From Acidobacterium sp049965615 (GTDB taxonomy: Bacteria; Acidobacteriota; Terriglobia; Terriglobales; Acidobacteriaceae), in assembly GCA_049965615.1 (NCBI GenBank), contig JBMFWD010000001.1, positions 1 through 64,000 of the forward strand: 64,000 bases of DNA, written 5' to 3'. Position numbers and translations under genes: made by a program. Every line of letters starts with the position of its first letter. Within the stretch, counting starts at the first letter, position 1. Positions 9,325-21,243 of the stretch are shown in pieces. The notes below the pieces were generated by a model. The model searched no databases, had not been told where the DNA came from, and saw nothing but the letters and a program-made list of their open reading frames with translations.

Positions 9325-9662
9325 AACGATAAAAAGACCTTTCCTGCAATTCCATTATTTTACCGGGGATGCCCTGCCTGGGCAACCAGGGCCTCTATCC
9401 CACCCTCACACTCATATAGATTCACCACCGGGCTGGAAGGCTTCCCCCGCATCTGCGCAATGGGCGAGGCGGCTCGTCAGAGCAGGCCAGGCCGTTCTAC
9501 AGATCGAGAGACAAATCCAATCGAGTAACCGCATACCGCCGCATGAGCCAAGTGGATTTGTTTTGCATAGTCCGGTGTCACTTGAGTAAATTGCAGGGAA
9601 ATCAACATCGAGGGCAGCCGTGAATGCCCTGCGTATGGATATCCCGATAAAACGAAGGAATC
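9325..9662. other. Intergenic region upstream of rpmE and the LssY-domain gene
   Basis: A 338-bp divergent spacer between rpmE (leftward) and the LssY-domain gene (rightward). No coding potential is convincing. It contains a short inverted repeat at 9371-9392 (GCCCTG/CAGGGC arms) and another around 9614-9637 (GAGGGCA...TGCCCT). Either could be a leader structure or weak terminator. Promoters for both flanking genes are expected here, but I cannot place them with confidence. Confidence 0.5.
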
Positions 9663-10953
9663 ATGCCCGGCAAGGGATCGTTTTCCTCGACTGCTTTTAT
9701 GCTTCTTCTGGCGTCGGCACTCCCGGGCCGGGCGATGGCCGCTCCATCCGTGCATCTGCTCATCCAAAAAGGCACACCCATCGAGCTTCGCCTGGCGCAC
9801 AGCGTCTCTTCCGCGAACGCGCACCCCGGCCAGACCGTTGATTTCGTTGTCATACATGACCTGCAGGTCCGTGGATTCACGGTCCTGCGCCGAGGCTCGA
9901 CGGCCATCGGGTGGGTCGTCCGCGTCAAGCACGATCACCTCCTCGGGATACCCGGCGGTGTAACCCTCCAGCTCGGCTCCGTGGAACTGGCCGACGGCAG
10001 ACCCATCCAGCTCTCGGCGCAACAAAAGTTCAGAGGCAGATCGCATCTGCTGCGCATGAGCGTCAAGATGGTGCTGACCGCAGCCGTGTACTGGCCCCTG
10101 GCGCCCCTGTTTCTGCTGTCCCACGGCAGGCAAAGCACCGTGCTGGCCGGCACCAAAATCACAGCCTATACCGTTCATCCCGTCTCGGTACCCACGTGGA
10201 ATCTCTGCCCGTCCACGGAAGGCGGACTCACTCTTCCCCAGGTCCTTCCGATGCTGCCTTCCCGCACAACCAATTATTACGGACGCCCGGGCGACGCCTT
10301 AAACCTCGTCTTCTGGGGCACCCGCGCCGATCTGGAGCAGGCCTTTGCCCGAGCCGGCTGGATCGTCCCCGACAAGCCCACACCCCGCATCATCTGGCCG
10401 CTCATCCGGCATCGATGGCCCTACAAAAAGCTGCCCATGTTCAATCTGTACGTCTTCGGAAGGCCGGAAGACCTGGCTTACGTATTGCCGAATCCGAGGC
10501 TGATCGTCGAGCAACGCCACCATGTCCGGATATGGAAGACTGACTACGAACTGAACGGCATCCCGCTCTGGGTAGGCTCGGCAACCCACGACGTTTCCAT
10601 CAAGATCGTGCTCCACAGGCTCAGCATCTTCCACCGCATCAACCCCAACGTGGACAAGGAGCGGAGCTTTATCGGCCGCGACCTGGCAAAGCACTGATTC
10701 GGCCCAGGAGGAGTATCTCCAGGCGGCAAATCCGGTTTATGAGGCCAAAACGGCAACCGGGCAGAGCTATCACACCGACGGAAGAATGCTCTTCCTCGAT
10801 CTCAACCGTGACACTCCGCTTCTGGTCCTCGCCCGGGCACGGCCCCCTGCCGCCTCGGCCAACTGTGGCCAACCTCCCATGGACACCGCACAGGTCAATA
10901 CAGACGTCACGCAGCGCCCTCCCAGTATTTCCCTCAACCATCCTCCCTCTTGA
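9663..10953 (+). pseudogene. Exported protein with LssY C-terminal domain, frameshifted near its 3' end
   Basis: The intact frame 9663-10697 encodes 344 residues. A signal peptide ends near GRAMAAPS. Next comes an exported beta-type domain, GTPIELRLAHSVSSANAHPG to about residue 120, common in acidobacterial secreted proteins. The LssY C-terminal domain follows (DALNLVFWGTRADLEQAF, PLWVGSATHDVSI, INPNVDKERSFIGRDLAK). The frame then stops at 10695-10697. In the +1 frame the continuation from 10696 reads DSAQEEYLQAANPVYEAK and then TGQSYHTDGRMLFLDL, which is the expected end of an LssY domain, and runs 85 codons to TGA at 10951-10953. One extra base near 10690 therefore separates the halves. It could be a real inactivating frameshift, a tolerated truncation or a sequencing error. 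Confidence 0.72.
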
Positions 10954-11045
10954 CACCACCGCCAGATGAGGTACAACGGGACGGGCTCAAAATTGCGGTC
11001 CGCCACACGCGCTCCGCGGAAATCACCGGGCCACACGCACGCATC

Positions 11046-12044
11046 ATGCCGCACGTCGCGCCAGTCTTCGCATCCACCATCTACCGCCAGAGAGTTGTCG
11101 TCGGCCTCGGCGAAATCCTCTGGGACTGCGTAGGCCACCAGCGCCGGCTGGGCGGCGCCCCGGCCAACTTTGCCGTCATGGCCGCCCGGCTCGGCGACCA
11201 CGGCGTGCTGGCCAGCCGCGTCGGCGTGGACGACGACGGAAAACAGGCGCTCGACGTGCTCGCCGAACTGCCCCTCGACCTCAACTACCTGCAGACCGAC
11301 GCCGAACACCGCACCGGTCAGGCCCACGTCGTCTTTGACCGCAACAAGGACGCGCACTACGAATTCCCTTCGCCCGCAGCGTGGGAGTTTCTCGACTTCA
11401 GCCCGCACTGGTGCAACCTCGCCTCCGAGGCCGACGCCGTATGCTACGGCACGCTGGCGCAGCGCCATCCGCGCGCCCGCAAAACCATCCACGCCTTTCT
11501 TGCCGCCACGCCCCAGGACTGCCTGCGCGTCTTCGACGTCAACCTGCGCCAGACCACCCTTGACCCAGCCATCCTGCGCGACTCGCTCGCCGCCGCCACA
11601 CTCGTCAAGCTCAATGAGCATGAGGCTGCACGCATCCTCCCGATGCTGCGGGCCACCCAGCGCAGCCCAGACCGACACGAAGCAGCCCACTCCAGCCCCG
11701 ACCAGCCGAACCTCACGCAGATCGCTCATCGCCTGCTGCGCGAGTTTCCTTCGCTGAAGATGGTCTGCATCACCCTCGGCGGCGAGGGCAGCCTGCTCGT
11801 CACCCGGCGCGCCTCGCACCGCCACAAAGGCATTGCAGGCGACGTCGTCGATACCGTCGGCGCCGGCGACGCCTTCACCGGCGCACTGGTCCATTACTAT
11901 CTCGATGGAGCGCCGTTGCCGGTGCTCAATGAAGCCGGCAATCGCTGGGGCGCATGGGTCGCCTCGCAGCGCGGAGCCGTTCCACCGCTCGACGCAGCAA
12001 TCCTGGCGGCCAACGCCAACGCCATCGCCAAAGCAACAGATTAA
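11046..12044 (+). CDS. PfkB-family carbohydrate kinase (fructokinase-like)
   Basis: ATP-dependent kinase of 332 residues acting on a sugar, most likely fructose, feeding glycolysis. PfkB motif 1 is represented by RRLGGAPANFAVMAARLG near the N terminus and motif 2 by DTVGAGDAFTGALVHYYL near residue 278, whose Asp is the catalytic base. VVVGLGEILWDCVG is the family's opening strand. The frame is open to 10950 but the ATG at 11046 fits the family length. The closest family members are bacterial fructokinases, yet substrate cannot be fixed from sequence. A YihY-type membrane protein gene begins 15 bp downstream and is probably cotranscribed. Confidence 0.86.
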   Translation: MPHVAPVFASTIYRQRVVVGLGEILWDCVGHQRRLGGAPANFAVMAARLGDHGVLASRVGVDDDGKQALDVLAELPLDLNYLQTDAEHRTGQAHVVFDRNKDAHYEFPSPAAWEFLDFSPHWCNLASEADAVCYGTLAQRHPRARKTIHAFLAATPQDCLRVFDVNLRQTTLDPAILRDSLAAATLVKLNEHEAARILPMLRATQRSPDRHEAAHSSPDQPNLTQIAHRLLREFPSLKMVCITLGGEGSLLVTRRASHRHKGIAGDVVDTVGAGDAFTGALVHYYLDGAPLPVLNEAGNRWGAWVASQRGAVPPLDAAILAANANAIAKATD

Positions 12045-12059
12045 AGAAAGCACGCTCGC

Positions 12060-12917
12060 ATGCGCGGTTCGCATCACAACCAGTCGATGGATTTCGTAAA
12101 ACGCCTCGCGCGCAAATTCATGAGCGACCGCGTCCTCGACGGCGCGGCCGTGCTGGCGTTCTTCTTTATGCTGGCCGTGTTCCCGGCCGCCATCTTCATC
12201 CTCTCGCTGCTGCCGTACTTCTCCATTCCTCACCTGCAGAAGGCCATTCTCGATCTGCTGCACCAGGTGCTGCCCGAGCAGGCCGCCAACCTCTTTGAGG
12301 GAACCATCCGGAATGTACATTCCGATTCAAACCAAGGACTTCTGACCTTCGGACTGCTCTTCACCATCTGGTCCGGCTCGGCTGGCTTTTTTGCACTCAT
12401 GGATCAAATCAACATCATTCGCGAGGTCCAGGTGCGCCGGTCGTTCTGGGAGGAGCGGGGAGACGCCATCCTCCTCATGCTCGTCTTCGCCATCATCATG
12501 ATCGGCTCGCTCTCGCTGGTCATCTTTGGAGGAGCTGCGCAGTCGTGGGTTGCGTCCCTCATCGGCTGGAGCCAGCCGATGAGGCTCTTCTTCGCCACCC
12601 TCCGCTGGATCATCTTTGCCGCCGGATTGCTGCTGTTCATCGCGGTCGCCTACAGCTTCGGGCCGGATGTTAAAGTGCGCTTCCGATTCCTGTCAGCGGG
12701 CAACCTGGTCGCCGCCGCACTGATCGCGCTCGCCTCCATCGGCTTTCGCTTCTATGTCGCCGAGTTTGGCGATTACAGCGCCACCTACGGCAGCCTCGCC
12801 GCCATCATCATCCTCATGCTCTGGATGTACCTGGCCGGCATCGCCCTGCTCGTGGGCTGCGAAATCGACACACTGCTGCACCCGTTCCAGCCCGGGCAAT
12901 CCGATGAGCGGGAATGA
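12060..12917 (+). CDS. YihY/virulence-factor-BrkB family membrane protein
   Basis: An inner-membrane protein of 285 residues with about six hydrophobic segments, for example AAVLAFFFMLAVFPAAIFIL and GSLAAIIILMLWMYLAGIAL. This is the arrangement of the YihY/BrkB (once misannotated RNase BN) family. FFALMDQINIIREVQ and the terminal LVGCEIDTLL are family-like. Function is unknown in general. The family often ends with a charged cytoplasmic tail, here PGQSDERE. ATG 12060 gives the whole frame and ATG 12087 (MDFVKRL) is an alternative start. Confidence 0.88.
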   Translation: MRGSHHNQSMDFVKRLARKFMSDRVLDGAAVLAFFFMLAVFPAAIFILSLLPYFSIPHLQKAILDLLHQVLPEQAANLFEGTIRNVHSDSNQGLLTFGLLFTIWSGSAGFFALMDQINIIREVQVRRSFWEERGDAILLMLVFAIIMIGSLSLVIFGGAAQSWVASLIGWSQPMRLFFATLRWIIFAAGLLLFIAVAYSFGPDVKVRFRFLSAGNLVAAALIALASIGFRFYVAEFGDYSATYGSLAAIIILMLWMYLAGIALLVGCEIDTLLHPFQPGQSDERE

Positions 12918-12950
12918 TCTTCCGCCGAGGAATTGCTCTCCAGCCGGAAC

Positions 12951-13178
12951 TCAGACCTGCCCCGTGTTCTTCACCGCGTGCGCTTCCACCTTGGCAGCCG
13001 TGATGGGCACGCCGCCAATGCCCCAATCGCCTTGCTTCACTTCCTCCACCGTGATGTGGGTGACGTCCCGCAGCCCCGGATAAACCTCTTCCATCGCGTC
13101 GGTCAGCTTTGCAATCAGCTTGCGTTTCTGCCCGGCATGAAAGACTCCCTCGACCAGCTTTACATGGATAATCGGCAT
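12951..13178 (-). CDS. 4-oxalocrotonate tautomerase family protein
   Basis: A 75-residue tautomerase-superfamily protein that begins MPIIHVKLVEGVF. After Met removal, Pro1 would be the catalytic base that characterises 4-OT enzymes. The remainder (AGQKRKLIAKLTDAMEEV, THITVEEVKQGDWGIGG) follows the usual beta-alpha-beta subunit. An upstream extension to 13232 is open but would bury Pro1, so the ATG at 13178 is chosen. Family members isomerise enols and ketones or dehalogenate small acids; the substrate here is unknown. It lies convergent to the YihY gene and divergent from the ABC-F gene. Confidence 0.87.
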   Translation of the reverse strand: MPIIHVKLVEGVFHAGQKRKLIAKLTDAMEEVYPGLRDVTHITVEEVKQGDWGIGGVPITAAKVEAHAVKNTGQV

Positions 13179-13264
13179 GGCTTCGTCCTCCCAGCCTGCC
13201 CTCAGAATGCGCCCGTCCTTCGCTCTCGGCAAGCCTTCCCGCTCCCGCCCGATAAAATACCCAT

Positions 13265-15217
13265 ATGCTGCAACTCGCCGACGCCGGCAAACGATTCGGC
13301 CCCAAACTCCTCTTTGAACACGCCAACTGGCTCATCACGCCGGATGAGCGCACTGCGCTCGTGGGCGCCAACGGCACCGGCAAATCCACGCTGATGAAGA
13401 TTCTCGCCGGGCTGGACGGGCTCGACTACGGTTCGGTCCAGCGCACCAGGGGCATGACCATCGGCTACCTGCCGCAGGACGGGCTCGCGCTGAGCGGCCG
13501 GTCTGTCTTTGAAGAGTGCCTGTCCGTCTTCGATGAGCTGCGCGACATGGAAACCGAGTTCCAGCAGCTTTCGCATTCGCTCGCCGAACTCGACCACAAC
13601 AGCGACGAATACAACGCCGCAGCAGACCGCTACTCGCACATCGAGGCCCGCCTGCGCGCGCTCGACGGCTACGCGCTCGACGCGCAGGTGGGCACCGTAC
13701 TCACCGGGCTTGGCTTTTCCAAATCCGACTGGGCGCGACAGACGCAGGAGTTCTCGGGCGGCTGGCAGATGCGCATCGCCCTCGCCAAGCTGCTGCTCGC
13801 CCGGCCCGACCTGCTGCTGCTCGACGAGCCGACGAACCACCTTGACCTCGAAACCCGCAACTGGCTTGAGAATTACCTGAAAAGCTACCCAAACGGTTAC
13901 ATTCTCATCTCGCACGACCGCTACTTCCTCGACGTGACCGTCAACAAGGTCATCGAGGTCTGGAACAAAGGCCTGCACACCTACCACGGCAACTACGAAA
14001 AGTATCTGCAGCAGAAGGTGGAGCGCCGCGCGCAGCTCGAAGCCGCCTACCGCAACCAGCGCGAGCACATCGAGCATCTGGAAGCCTTCATCAACCGCTT
14101 CCGAGCCCAGGCCACCAAGGCCAAGCAGGTGCAAAGCCGCATCAAGGAGCTCGACAAGATCGTCCGCATCGAGATTCCCGAAGAAGAGCCGGTCATCCAC
14201 TTCACCTTTCCGCAGCCGCCCGCCTCGGGCCGCACTGTAGCCGAGGCCATCCAGCTCAAAAAGAGTTACGGAGAGAAGCACGTCCTCACCGACGTCAACT
14301 TCACCATCGAGCGCGGCGACCGCATCGCCCTGGTCGGCCTCAACGGCGCGGGTAAATCCACGCTCGTCCGCCTGCTCTCCGGCGAGGACCAGCCCACCGG
14401 CGGCACGCTCAAGCTGGGCCACAACGTGCTCGTCGAGTACTTCGCGCAGGACCAGTACAAGGTGCTCGACCACAACGCGCGCATGCTCGACGACATCTCC
14501 CGCACCGCGCCCAGGGTGACGGAAACCGAACTGCGCAGCCTGCTCGGCTGTTTCCTCTTCTCCGGCGATGACGTATTCAAGCCGCTCGGCGTGCTCTCGG
14601 GCGGCGAGCGCAACCGCTACGCGCTGGCCCGCATCCTCGTCAGCCCGGCCAACTTCCTGCTGCTCGACGAGCCCACCAATCACCTCGACCTGCGTGCCAA
14701 AGACGTCCTCCTCGAAGCCATCCAGAGCTTCACCGGCACCGTCCTCTTCGTTTCGCACGACCGCTACTTCATCGACAAGCTCGCCACCCGCGTCTTCGAG
14801 GTGGAAAACGGCACGCTGCACGTCTACCCCGGCAACTACGAAGACTATATGTGGCGCAAGGAGGGCGGCCCGGATGCCGTCGCAGCATCACTCGCCAGCG
14901 AGATGGAAACCAGGGCCAAGCCCGCGCCGGAACCGGTAGCCGAATCCGAACCCGAATCCAAATCCGTCGAAAAGCAGCGCCGCATCAACCCCATCAAGCA
15001 GCGCCAGATGGAAGAACGCGTCTTCGAGATCGAGAGCGAAATGCAGCGCGTCGAAGCCGGCATCGCCGAAGCCGAAGCCGCACTCGGCATCTTCGTCAGC
15101 ATCGAGGAAACCAAGCGCGTCACCGCCGGGCTGGCATCGCTGCGCGATCAGCAGTCCGCGCTCACCACCGAGTGGGAGCAACTGGTCACCCAGCTCGAAG
15201 AGGCCACCACGGTGTAG
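13265..15217 (+). CDS. ABC-F family ATPase (EttA/Uup-type translation factor)
   Basis: A soluble duplicated ABC ATPase of 650 residues without membrane segments. ABC-F proteins bind the ribosome and act in translation or antibiotic protection. The first domain has Walker A GANGTGKST (about residue 39), signature FSGGWQMRIALAK and Walker B LLLLDEPTNHLD. The second has GLNGAGKST, LSGGERNRYALAR and LLLDEPTNHLDL. The two are joined by an Arg/Glu-rich linker (about residues 240-310) with the P-site-tRNA-interaction-motif character of the family. A C-terminal coiled-coil extension of about 100 residues (EERVFEIESEMQRVEAGIAE) resembles the Uup DNA-binding tail. Which ABC-F subfamily it belongs to is not settled. 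Confidence 0.94.
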   Translation: MLQLADAGKRFGPKLLFEHANWLITPDERTALVGANGTGKSTLMKILAGLDGLDYGSVQRTRGMTIGYLPQDGLALSGRSVFEECLSVFDELRDMETEFQQLSHSLAELDHNSDEYNAAADRYSHIEARLRALDGYALDAQVGTVLTGLGFSKSDWARQTQEFSGGWQMRIALAKLLLARPDLLLLDEPTNHLDLETRNWLENYLKSYPNGYILISHDRYFLDVTVNKVIEVWNKGLHTYHGNYEKYLQQKVERRAQLEAAYRNQREHIEHLEAFINRFRAQATKAKQVQSRIKELDKIVRIEIPEEEPVIHFTFPQPPASGRTVAEAIQLKKSYGEKHVLTDVNFTIERGDRIALVGLNGAGKSTLVRLLSGEDQPTGGTLKLGHNVLVEYFAQDQYKVLDHNARMLDDISRTAPRVTETELRSLLGCFLFSGDDVFKPLGVLSGGERNRYALARILVSPANFLLLDEPTNHLDLRAKDVLLEAIQSFTGTVLFVSHDRYFIDKLATRVFEVENGTLHVYPGNYEDYMWRKEGGPDAVAASLASEMETRAKPAPEPVAESEPESKSVEKQRRINPIKQRQMEERVFEIESEMQRVEAGIAEAEAALGIFVSIEETKRVTAGLASLRDQQSALTTEWEQLVTQLEEATTV

Positions 15218-15257
15218 ACTGCCGCAAGCCGAAACTCCACTCGGCAAGGAGCCCTCT

Positions 15258-16919
15258 GTGAACCGTCGTACTTTCATATATGACTCGGTGCTGGGCATCG
15301 CCGCGACAGCACTTCCAGCCGCCCGGGACGCCTTCGCCATTCCCTTGCCCGCAGCACCCGGGCGTCTGGCCACGCCCACCGCCGACCAGCTTCGCTGGCA
15401 GCAGATGGAGTTCGGCATGTTCGTGCACATTGCGCCCAACACCTGGCAAAACCGCGAGTACGACGACCTCTCCACGCCACTCAGCGAGATCAACCCCGAC
15501 ATCGACACCGACAACTGGGCGCAGTGCGCCGTCAACCTGGGCGCGCGTTACATTGTCTTCGTCGCCAAGCACGGGGGCGGCTTCTGCTGGTGGCAAACCA
15601 AAACCACCACCTACAGCGTCTCGCACATTCCCTGGGAGAACGGACATGGCGACGTGCTGCGCAACCTCCGCAAGTCCTGCGACAAATACGGACTCAAGCT
15701 CGGCGTTTACCTCTCACCCGCCGACGGATACCACAAGGCCGGCAACGGCGGCGTATGCAAAACGCCGCAGAAGCAGAAGGCCTACAACGCCATTTATCGC
15801 GAGCAGCTCACCGAGGTGCTTTCGCGCTACGGCACCATGGTCGAAATCTGGTTCGACGGGTCAACCGTCATTCCTGTGGCCGACATTCTCGCGCGCTACG
15901 CTCCGCATGCTGCCATCTTCCAGGGGCCGGAGGCCACCATCCGCTGGGTCGGCAACGAAAACGGCTTTGCGCCCTATCCCTGCTGGAACGCGATTCCCGA
16001 GGCCGAGGCCGGCACCGGCGTGGCCACCTCCGGCTTCAGCGCTCCACGCGGCAACGTATGGATGCCCATTGAGGCCGATGTCTCCATCCGCCGTCCGCAC
16101 TGGTTCTGGAGCACGACCAACCTCAAAGACCTGATGAGCCTTGACGACCTGATGGAGGTGTATTACCGCTCCATTGGCCGCGGCGTACAGTTATTGCTCA
16201 ACGTTCCACCCTCCACCACCGGCCACATCGACCCGCACGACTTTGCCCGCGCCAGGGAATTCGGCGATGAAATTCGCCGCCGCTTCGCCCAGCCTCTCCT
16301 GCAGGACTACGGCTCCGGCCACGCCCTCACGCTGCAATTCCCGCATCCGCAGCGCGTCGATCACGTCATCCTGCAGGAGAACTGCCGCTACGGCCAGCGC
16401 GTGGAAAGCTATCGCGTCGAAGGACTCTCAGACGGCAAATGGCAAGAGCTTGCCACCGGCAAAACCATCGGATACAAGCGCATCCAGCCGCTCACATCGG
16501 CAACGGTCCATGCGCTGCGCGTCACCGTCACCTCCGCGCTGGAATTCCCCGCGCGCCTGCACCTGGCCGCGTATGACACCCACGCCGCGCCGCCCCTGGG
16601 ATGGAACGCCGCCAGTCAAATCTATGCGCCCACGCCCGCAGGCCACTGGAGCGGCACAACGTTTCACGTGGACCTGACGTCACAAATCAAGCGAGCCACG
16701 CAATACCTCGTGCGCTTCACTCCGCAGCGCGGCCGCGTCACGGGACTCCGCAACGTGCAACTCCTCTTCAACGACACGCCGCAATCCAGCTTTGTGCAGC
16801 ACGTCCCCGGCTCACCCGGATCACTGCTGCTGGACATCACCGGCATCAGCCGCAAAATAGAGCTGAGAGGATCCATCGAGGGCGCAGCGCAGGGAATCAT
16901 CCTGCTGCAGCAGGAGTGA
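15258..16919 (+). CDS. Secreted GH29 alpha-L-fucosidase
   Basis: Releases alpha-L-fucose from oligosaccharides or plant polymers such as xyloglucan. The start is GTG 15258, fixed by AAGGAG six bases upstream. The N terminus MNRRTFIYDSVLGIAATALP has a twin-arginine-like pair and a hydrophobic stretch, suggesting Tat or Sec export. The catalytic barrel opens with WQQMEFGMFVHI. VFVAKHGGGFCWWQTK and the nucleophile segment MVEIWFDGS are typical of GH29. About residues 350-430 (LTLQFPHPQRVDHVILQE) resemble a galactose-binding F5/8 type C module. At 553 residues the length is normal for the family. It lies downstream of an ABC-F gene and is not obviously in an operon. Confidence 0.91.
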   Translation: MNRRTFIYDSVLGIAATALPAARDAFAIPLPAAPGRLATPTADQLRWQQMEFGMFVHIAPNTWQNREYDDLSTPLSEINPDIDTDNWAQCAVNLGARYIVFVAKHGGGFCWWQTKTTTYSVSHIPWENGHGDVLRNLRKSCDKYGLKLGVYLSPADGYHKAGNGGVCKTPQKQKAYNAIYREQLTEVLSRYGTMVEIWFDGSTVIPVADILARYAPHAAIFQGPEATIRWVGNENGFAPYPCWNAIPEAEAGTGVATSGFSAPRGNVWMPIEADVSIRRPHWFWSTTNLKDLMSLDDLMEVYYRSIGRGVQLLLNVPPSTTGHIDPHDFARAREFGDEIRRRFAQPLLQDYGSGHALTLQFPHPQRVDHVILQENCRYGQRVESYRVEGLSDGKWQELATGKTIGYKRIQPLTSATVHALRVTVTSALEFPARLHLAAYDTHAAPPLGWNAASQIYAPTPAGHWSGTTFHVDLTSQIKRATQYLVRFTPQRGRVTGLRNVQLLFNDTPQSSFVQHVPGSPGSLLLDITGISRKIELRGSIEGAAQGIILLQQE

Positions 16920-16937
16920 CGCCCACAACCCAGGCTC

Positions 16938-17145
16938 CGAAGCCCTGAAGCGCACACACAAACGGGCGTGCAAGTTGCACGCCCTTGCCCGACGACCCCA
17001 CCAGCACTATCCGGAAGCTCTTATCAAACGCCATCGTAATCAGAGCCGCCTTGCCCCGGCGCGAAACGCCCTCGATGCCCACCTCGTTGCCGTTCACCTG
17101 CGGGTCTGTCTGGAGAGAATCCAGCCCTCGGCGACTTCCGGCACC
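16938..17145 (-). pseudogene. Relic of a CE15 glucuronoyl esterase
   Basis: In the gap between the fucosidase and ppc, the minus strand carries an uninterrupted stretch reading SRRGLDSLQTDPQV, then NGNEVGIEGVSRRGKAALIT, then MAFDKSFRIVLVGSSGKG. This closely resembles the nucleophile-elbow region of bacterial carbohydrate-esterase family 15 (4-O-methyl-glucuronoyl methylesterases): a conserved GIEGVSR(Y)GKAA motif with the catalytic Ser, followed by a VLVGSSG(E)G oxyanion-side segment. Only about 50 residues of a protein normally near 400 remain. Similarity fades at VQLARPF and upstream of SRRGLD. No start codon with a ribosome-binding site fits. I read it as a decayed gene fragment, based on remembered family motifs. 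Confidence 0.6.
16964..16984. terminator. Perfect short stem-loop after the fucosidase gene
   Basis: GGGCGTGCAA and TTGCACGCCC form a perfect inverted repeat with one base between them (effective loop about five bases), 45 bp after the fucosidase stop. There is no T-tract, so it may be a processing or Rho-assisted terminator. It lies inside the CE15 relic. Confidence 0.4.
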
Positions 17146-17219
17146 GATCGCCGCCGGTCCAGCCGCTCGCTCGCCCCACGATTCGGCTCCAAACCGCTTC
17201 CTCCGTCATAATCAAAGGT

Positions 17220-20066
<2,847 letters not shown>

Positions 20067-20088
20067 TGCCATTTTGGAACGTATCCCC

Positions 20089-20126
20089 GAAGGCCGCTTC
20101 CCATTTCGGAAGCGGCCTTCGCTTTT
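20089..20126 (+). terminator. Rho-independent terminator of ppc
   Basis: GAAGGCCGCTTCC and GGAAGCGGCCTTC form a perfect 13-bp stem with a six-base loop, followed by GCTTTTCC. It lies 22 bp after the ppc stop. Confidence 0.85.
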
Positions 20127-20175
20127 CCCTCAGAAAACTCTCAGCATCCCATCCCGCCTGGCCTATGCTGCGCAC

Positions 20176-21180
20176 ATGGCAACACACTTCGCATCTCCAA
20201 ACAGCGCACGCCCACCGCACAACACTCCCGGCAAAATGCCCACCCTGCCGAGCGAAGACATCGGCGCGGTGCTGGAGCGTTTTCACAAGTGGGCAGGCAA
20301 CCATGCCGAACCGGTTCGCGAGCTCACCTACGAGGAAGCCGTGAAGCGGTCGCGCCGCCGCGTGTATGACGAAGAGGAACCGGCTCCACCCGAGCCGGTA
20401 AAGGCCGCCATTCCGGAATCCAGTCCGCAACCCGCCACTGCGAGCCAACCAGCCGCCAACGGGGAAAGCGGGACCGAGCCTGCGCCAACCAGCCAGGCAA
20501 AATCCAGGGAAAAAGCCGCCGCCGCCAAACCAGGCAGCTCCGGCAAAAAGACAACCTCCAGAAAAGTTTCGCGCAAGGCCGCCGCTCAGCCCTCCCCGAA
20601 AAAACCCGCGGCGGCCGCGCGGAAAAATACCGATGACGCAACCGCAGAAGCCATCTCCGCGTCGCTCGTCACCCCCTCTACCGCCGTGCATCGGGCCGAA
20701 GCGGAAATCGTGCCGTCATCCGCGCCGGTTCCCAGCTTCGAGCAGGTGCTGGCCGCGCACATGCCCATGGCCCTCACGCCGCGAAGCATCTCCGCAAACA
20801 CACACTGCATTCCACCCCTGCCCCAGGATGCCCCTTCCGTACACCTCACCGTGCGACTCGCCCCGGAAGAACGGGATGCCCTCCGCGAACGCGCGCACGA
20901 TCTCGGCATCACACCCGCCGCCTACCTGCGCCATTGCATGCTTGAGATCGACGGATTGCGCGCCGAGCTGGAGGCCGCCCGGCTGGCATGCGCCCAGGTT
21001 TCCGTCGCCCAGTGCAGCGCGGAGTTGCCCGACGCGATGGCCCTGAAAAGCAACTCTCCGCGTGGGCCCCGCCAGTCGGCCTCGTTGCATCCTCCCGCCG
21101 ACGGCTCATGGTGCAGGCGACTCCTTCGCGCGATGCTGCCCGGTAGAGCTGAAAAAGCGCACCTTCTTCAACAGCGCTGA
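20176..21180 (+). CDS. Conserved hypothetical with a C-terminal ribbon-helix-helix-like segment
   Basis: A 334-residue protein not assigned to a family. Residues 18-60 form an ordered N-terminal segment (DIGAVLERFHKWAGNHAEPV, ELTYEEAVKRSRRRVYDEEE). About 100 residues of Ala/Lys/Pro/Ser low-complexity linker follow. Near residue 215 comes VHLTVRLAPEERDALRERAHDLGITPAAYLRHC, which has the beta-alpha-alpha pattern of RHH or mobilisation-type DNA-binding domains. The open frame extends back into ppc to 19963, but the ATG at 20176 (MATHFASP) lies after the ppc terminator and is chosen. The role is unknown; regulation or DNA association is a guess from the RHH-like end. Confidence 0.72.
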   Translation: MATHFASPNSARPPHNTPGKMPTLPSEDIGAVLERFHKWAGNHAEPVRELTYEEAVKRSRRRVYDEEEPAPPEPVKAAIPESSPQPATASQPAANGESGTEPAPTSQAKSREKAAAAKPGSSGKKTTSRKVSRKAAAQPSPKKPAAAARKNTDDATAEAISASLVTPSTAVHRAEAEIVPSSAPVPSFEQVLAAHMPMALTPRSISANTHCIPPLPQDAPSVHLTVRLAPEERDALRERAHDLGITPAAYLRHCMLEIDGLRAELEAARLACAQVSVAQCSAELPDAMALKSNSPRGPRQSASLHPPADGSWCRRLLRAMLPGRAEKAHLLQQR

Positions 21181-21243
21181 AAGTGCGCCGCCCATGCCCG
21201 TCTGCCGGACGACCGGGAAGTTCCTTTGATTTTGAAGAACGTG

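Noticed and set aside
10770..12320. Long minus-strand ORF opposite the PfkB kinase gene
   Set aside because: It is antisense to a well-conserved kinase and is Gly/Val/Glu-biased as expected for a GC-rich shadow frame.
13202..14821. 539-residue minus-strand ORF opposite the ABC-F gene
   Set aside because: Antisense to an unmistakable duplicated ABC ATPase; hydrophobic Val/Leu/Glu repeats are shadow composition.
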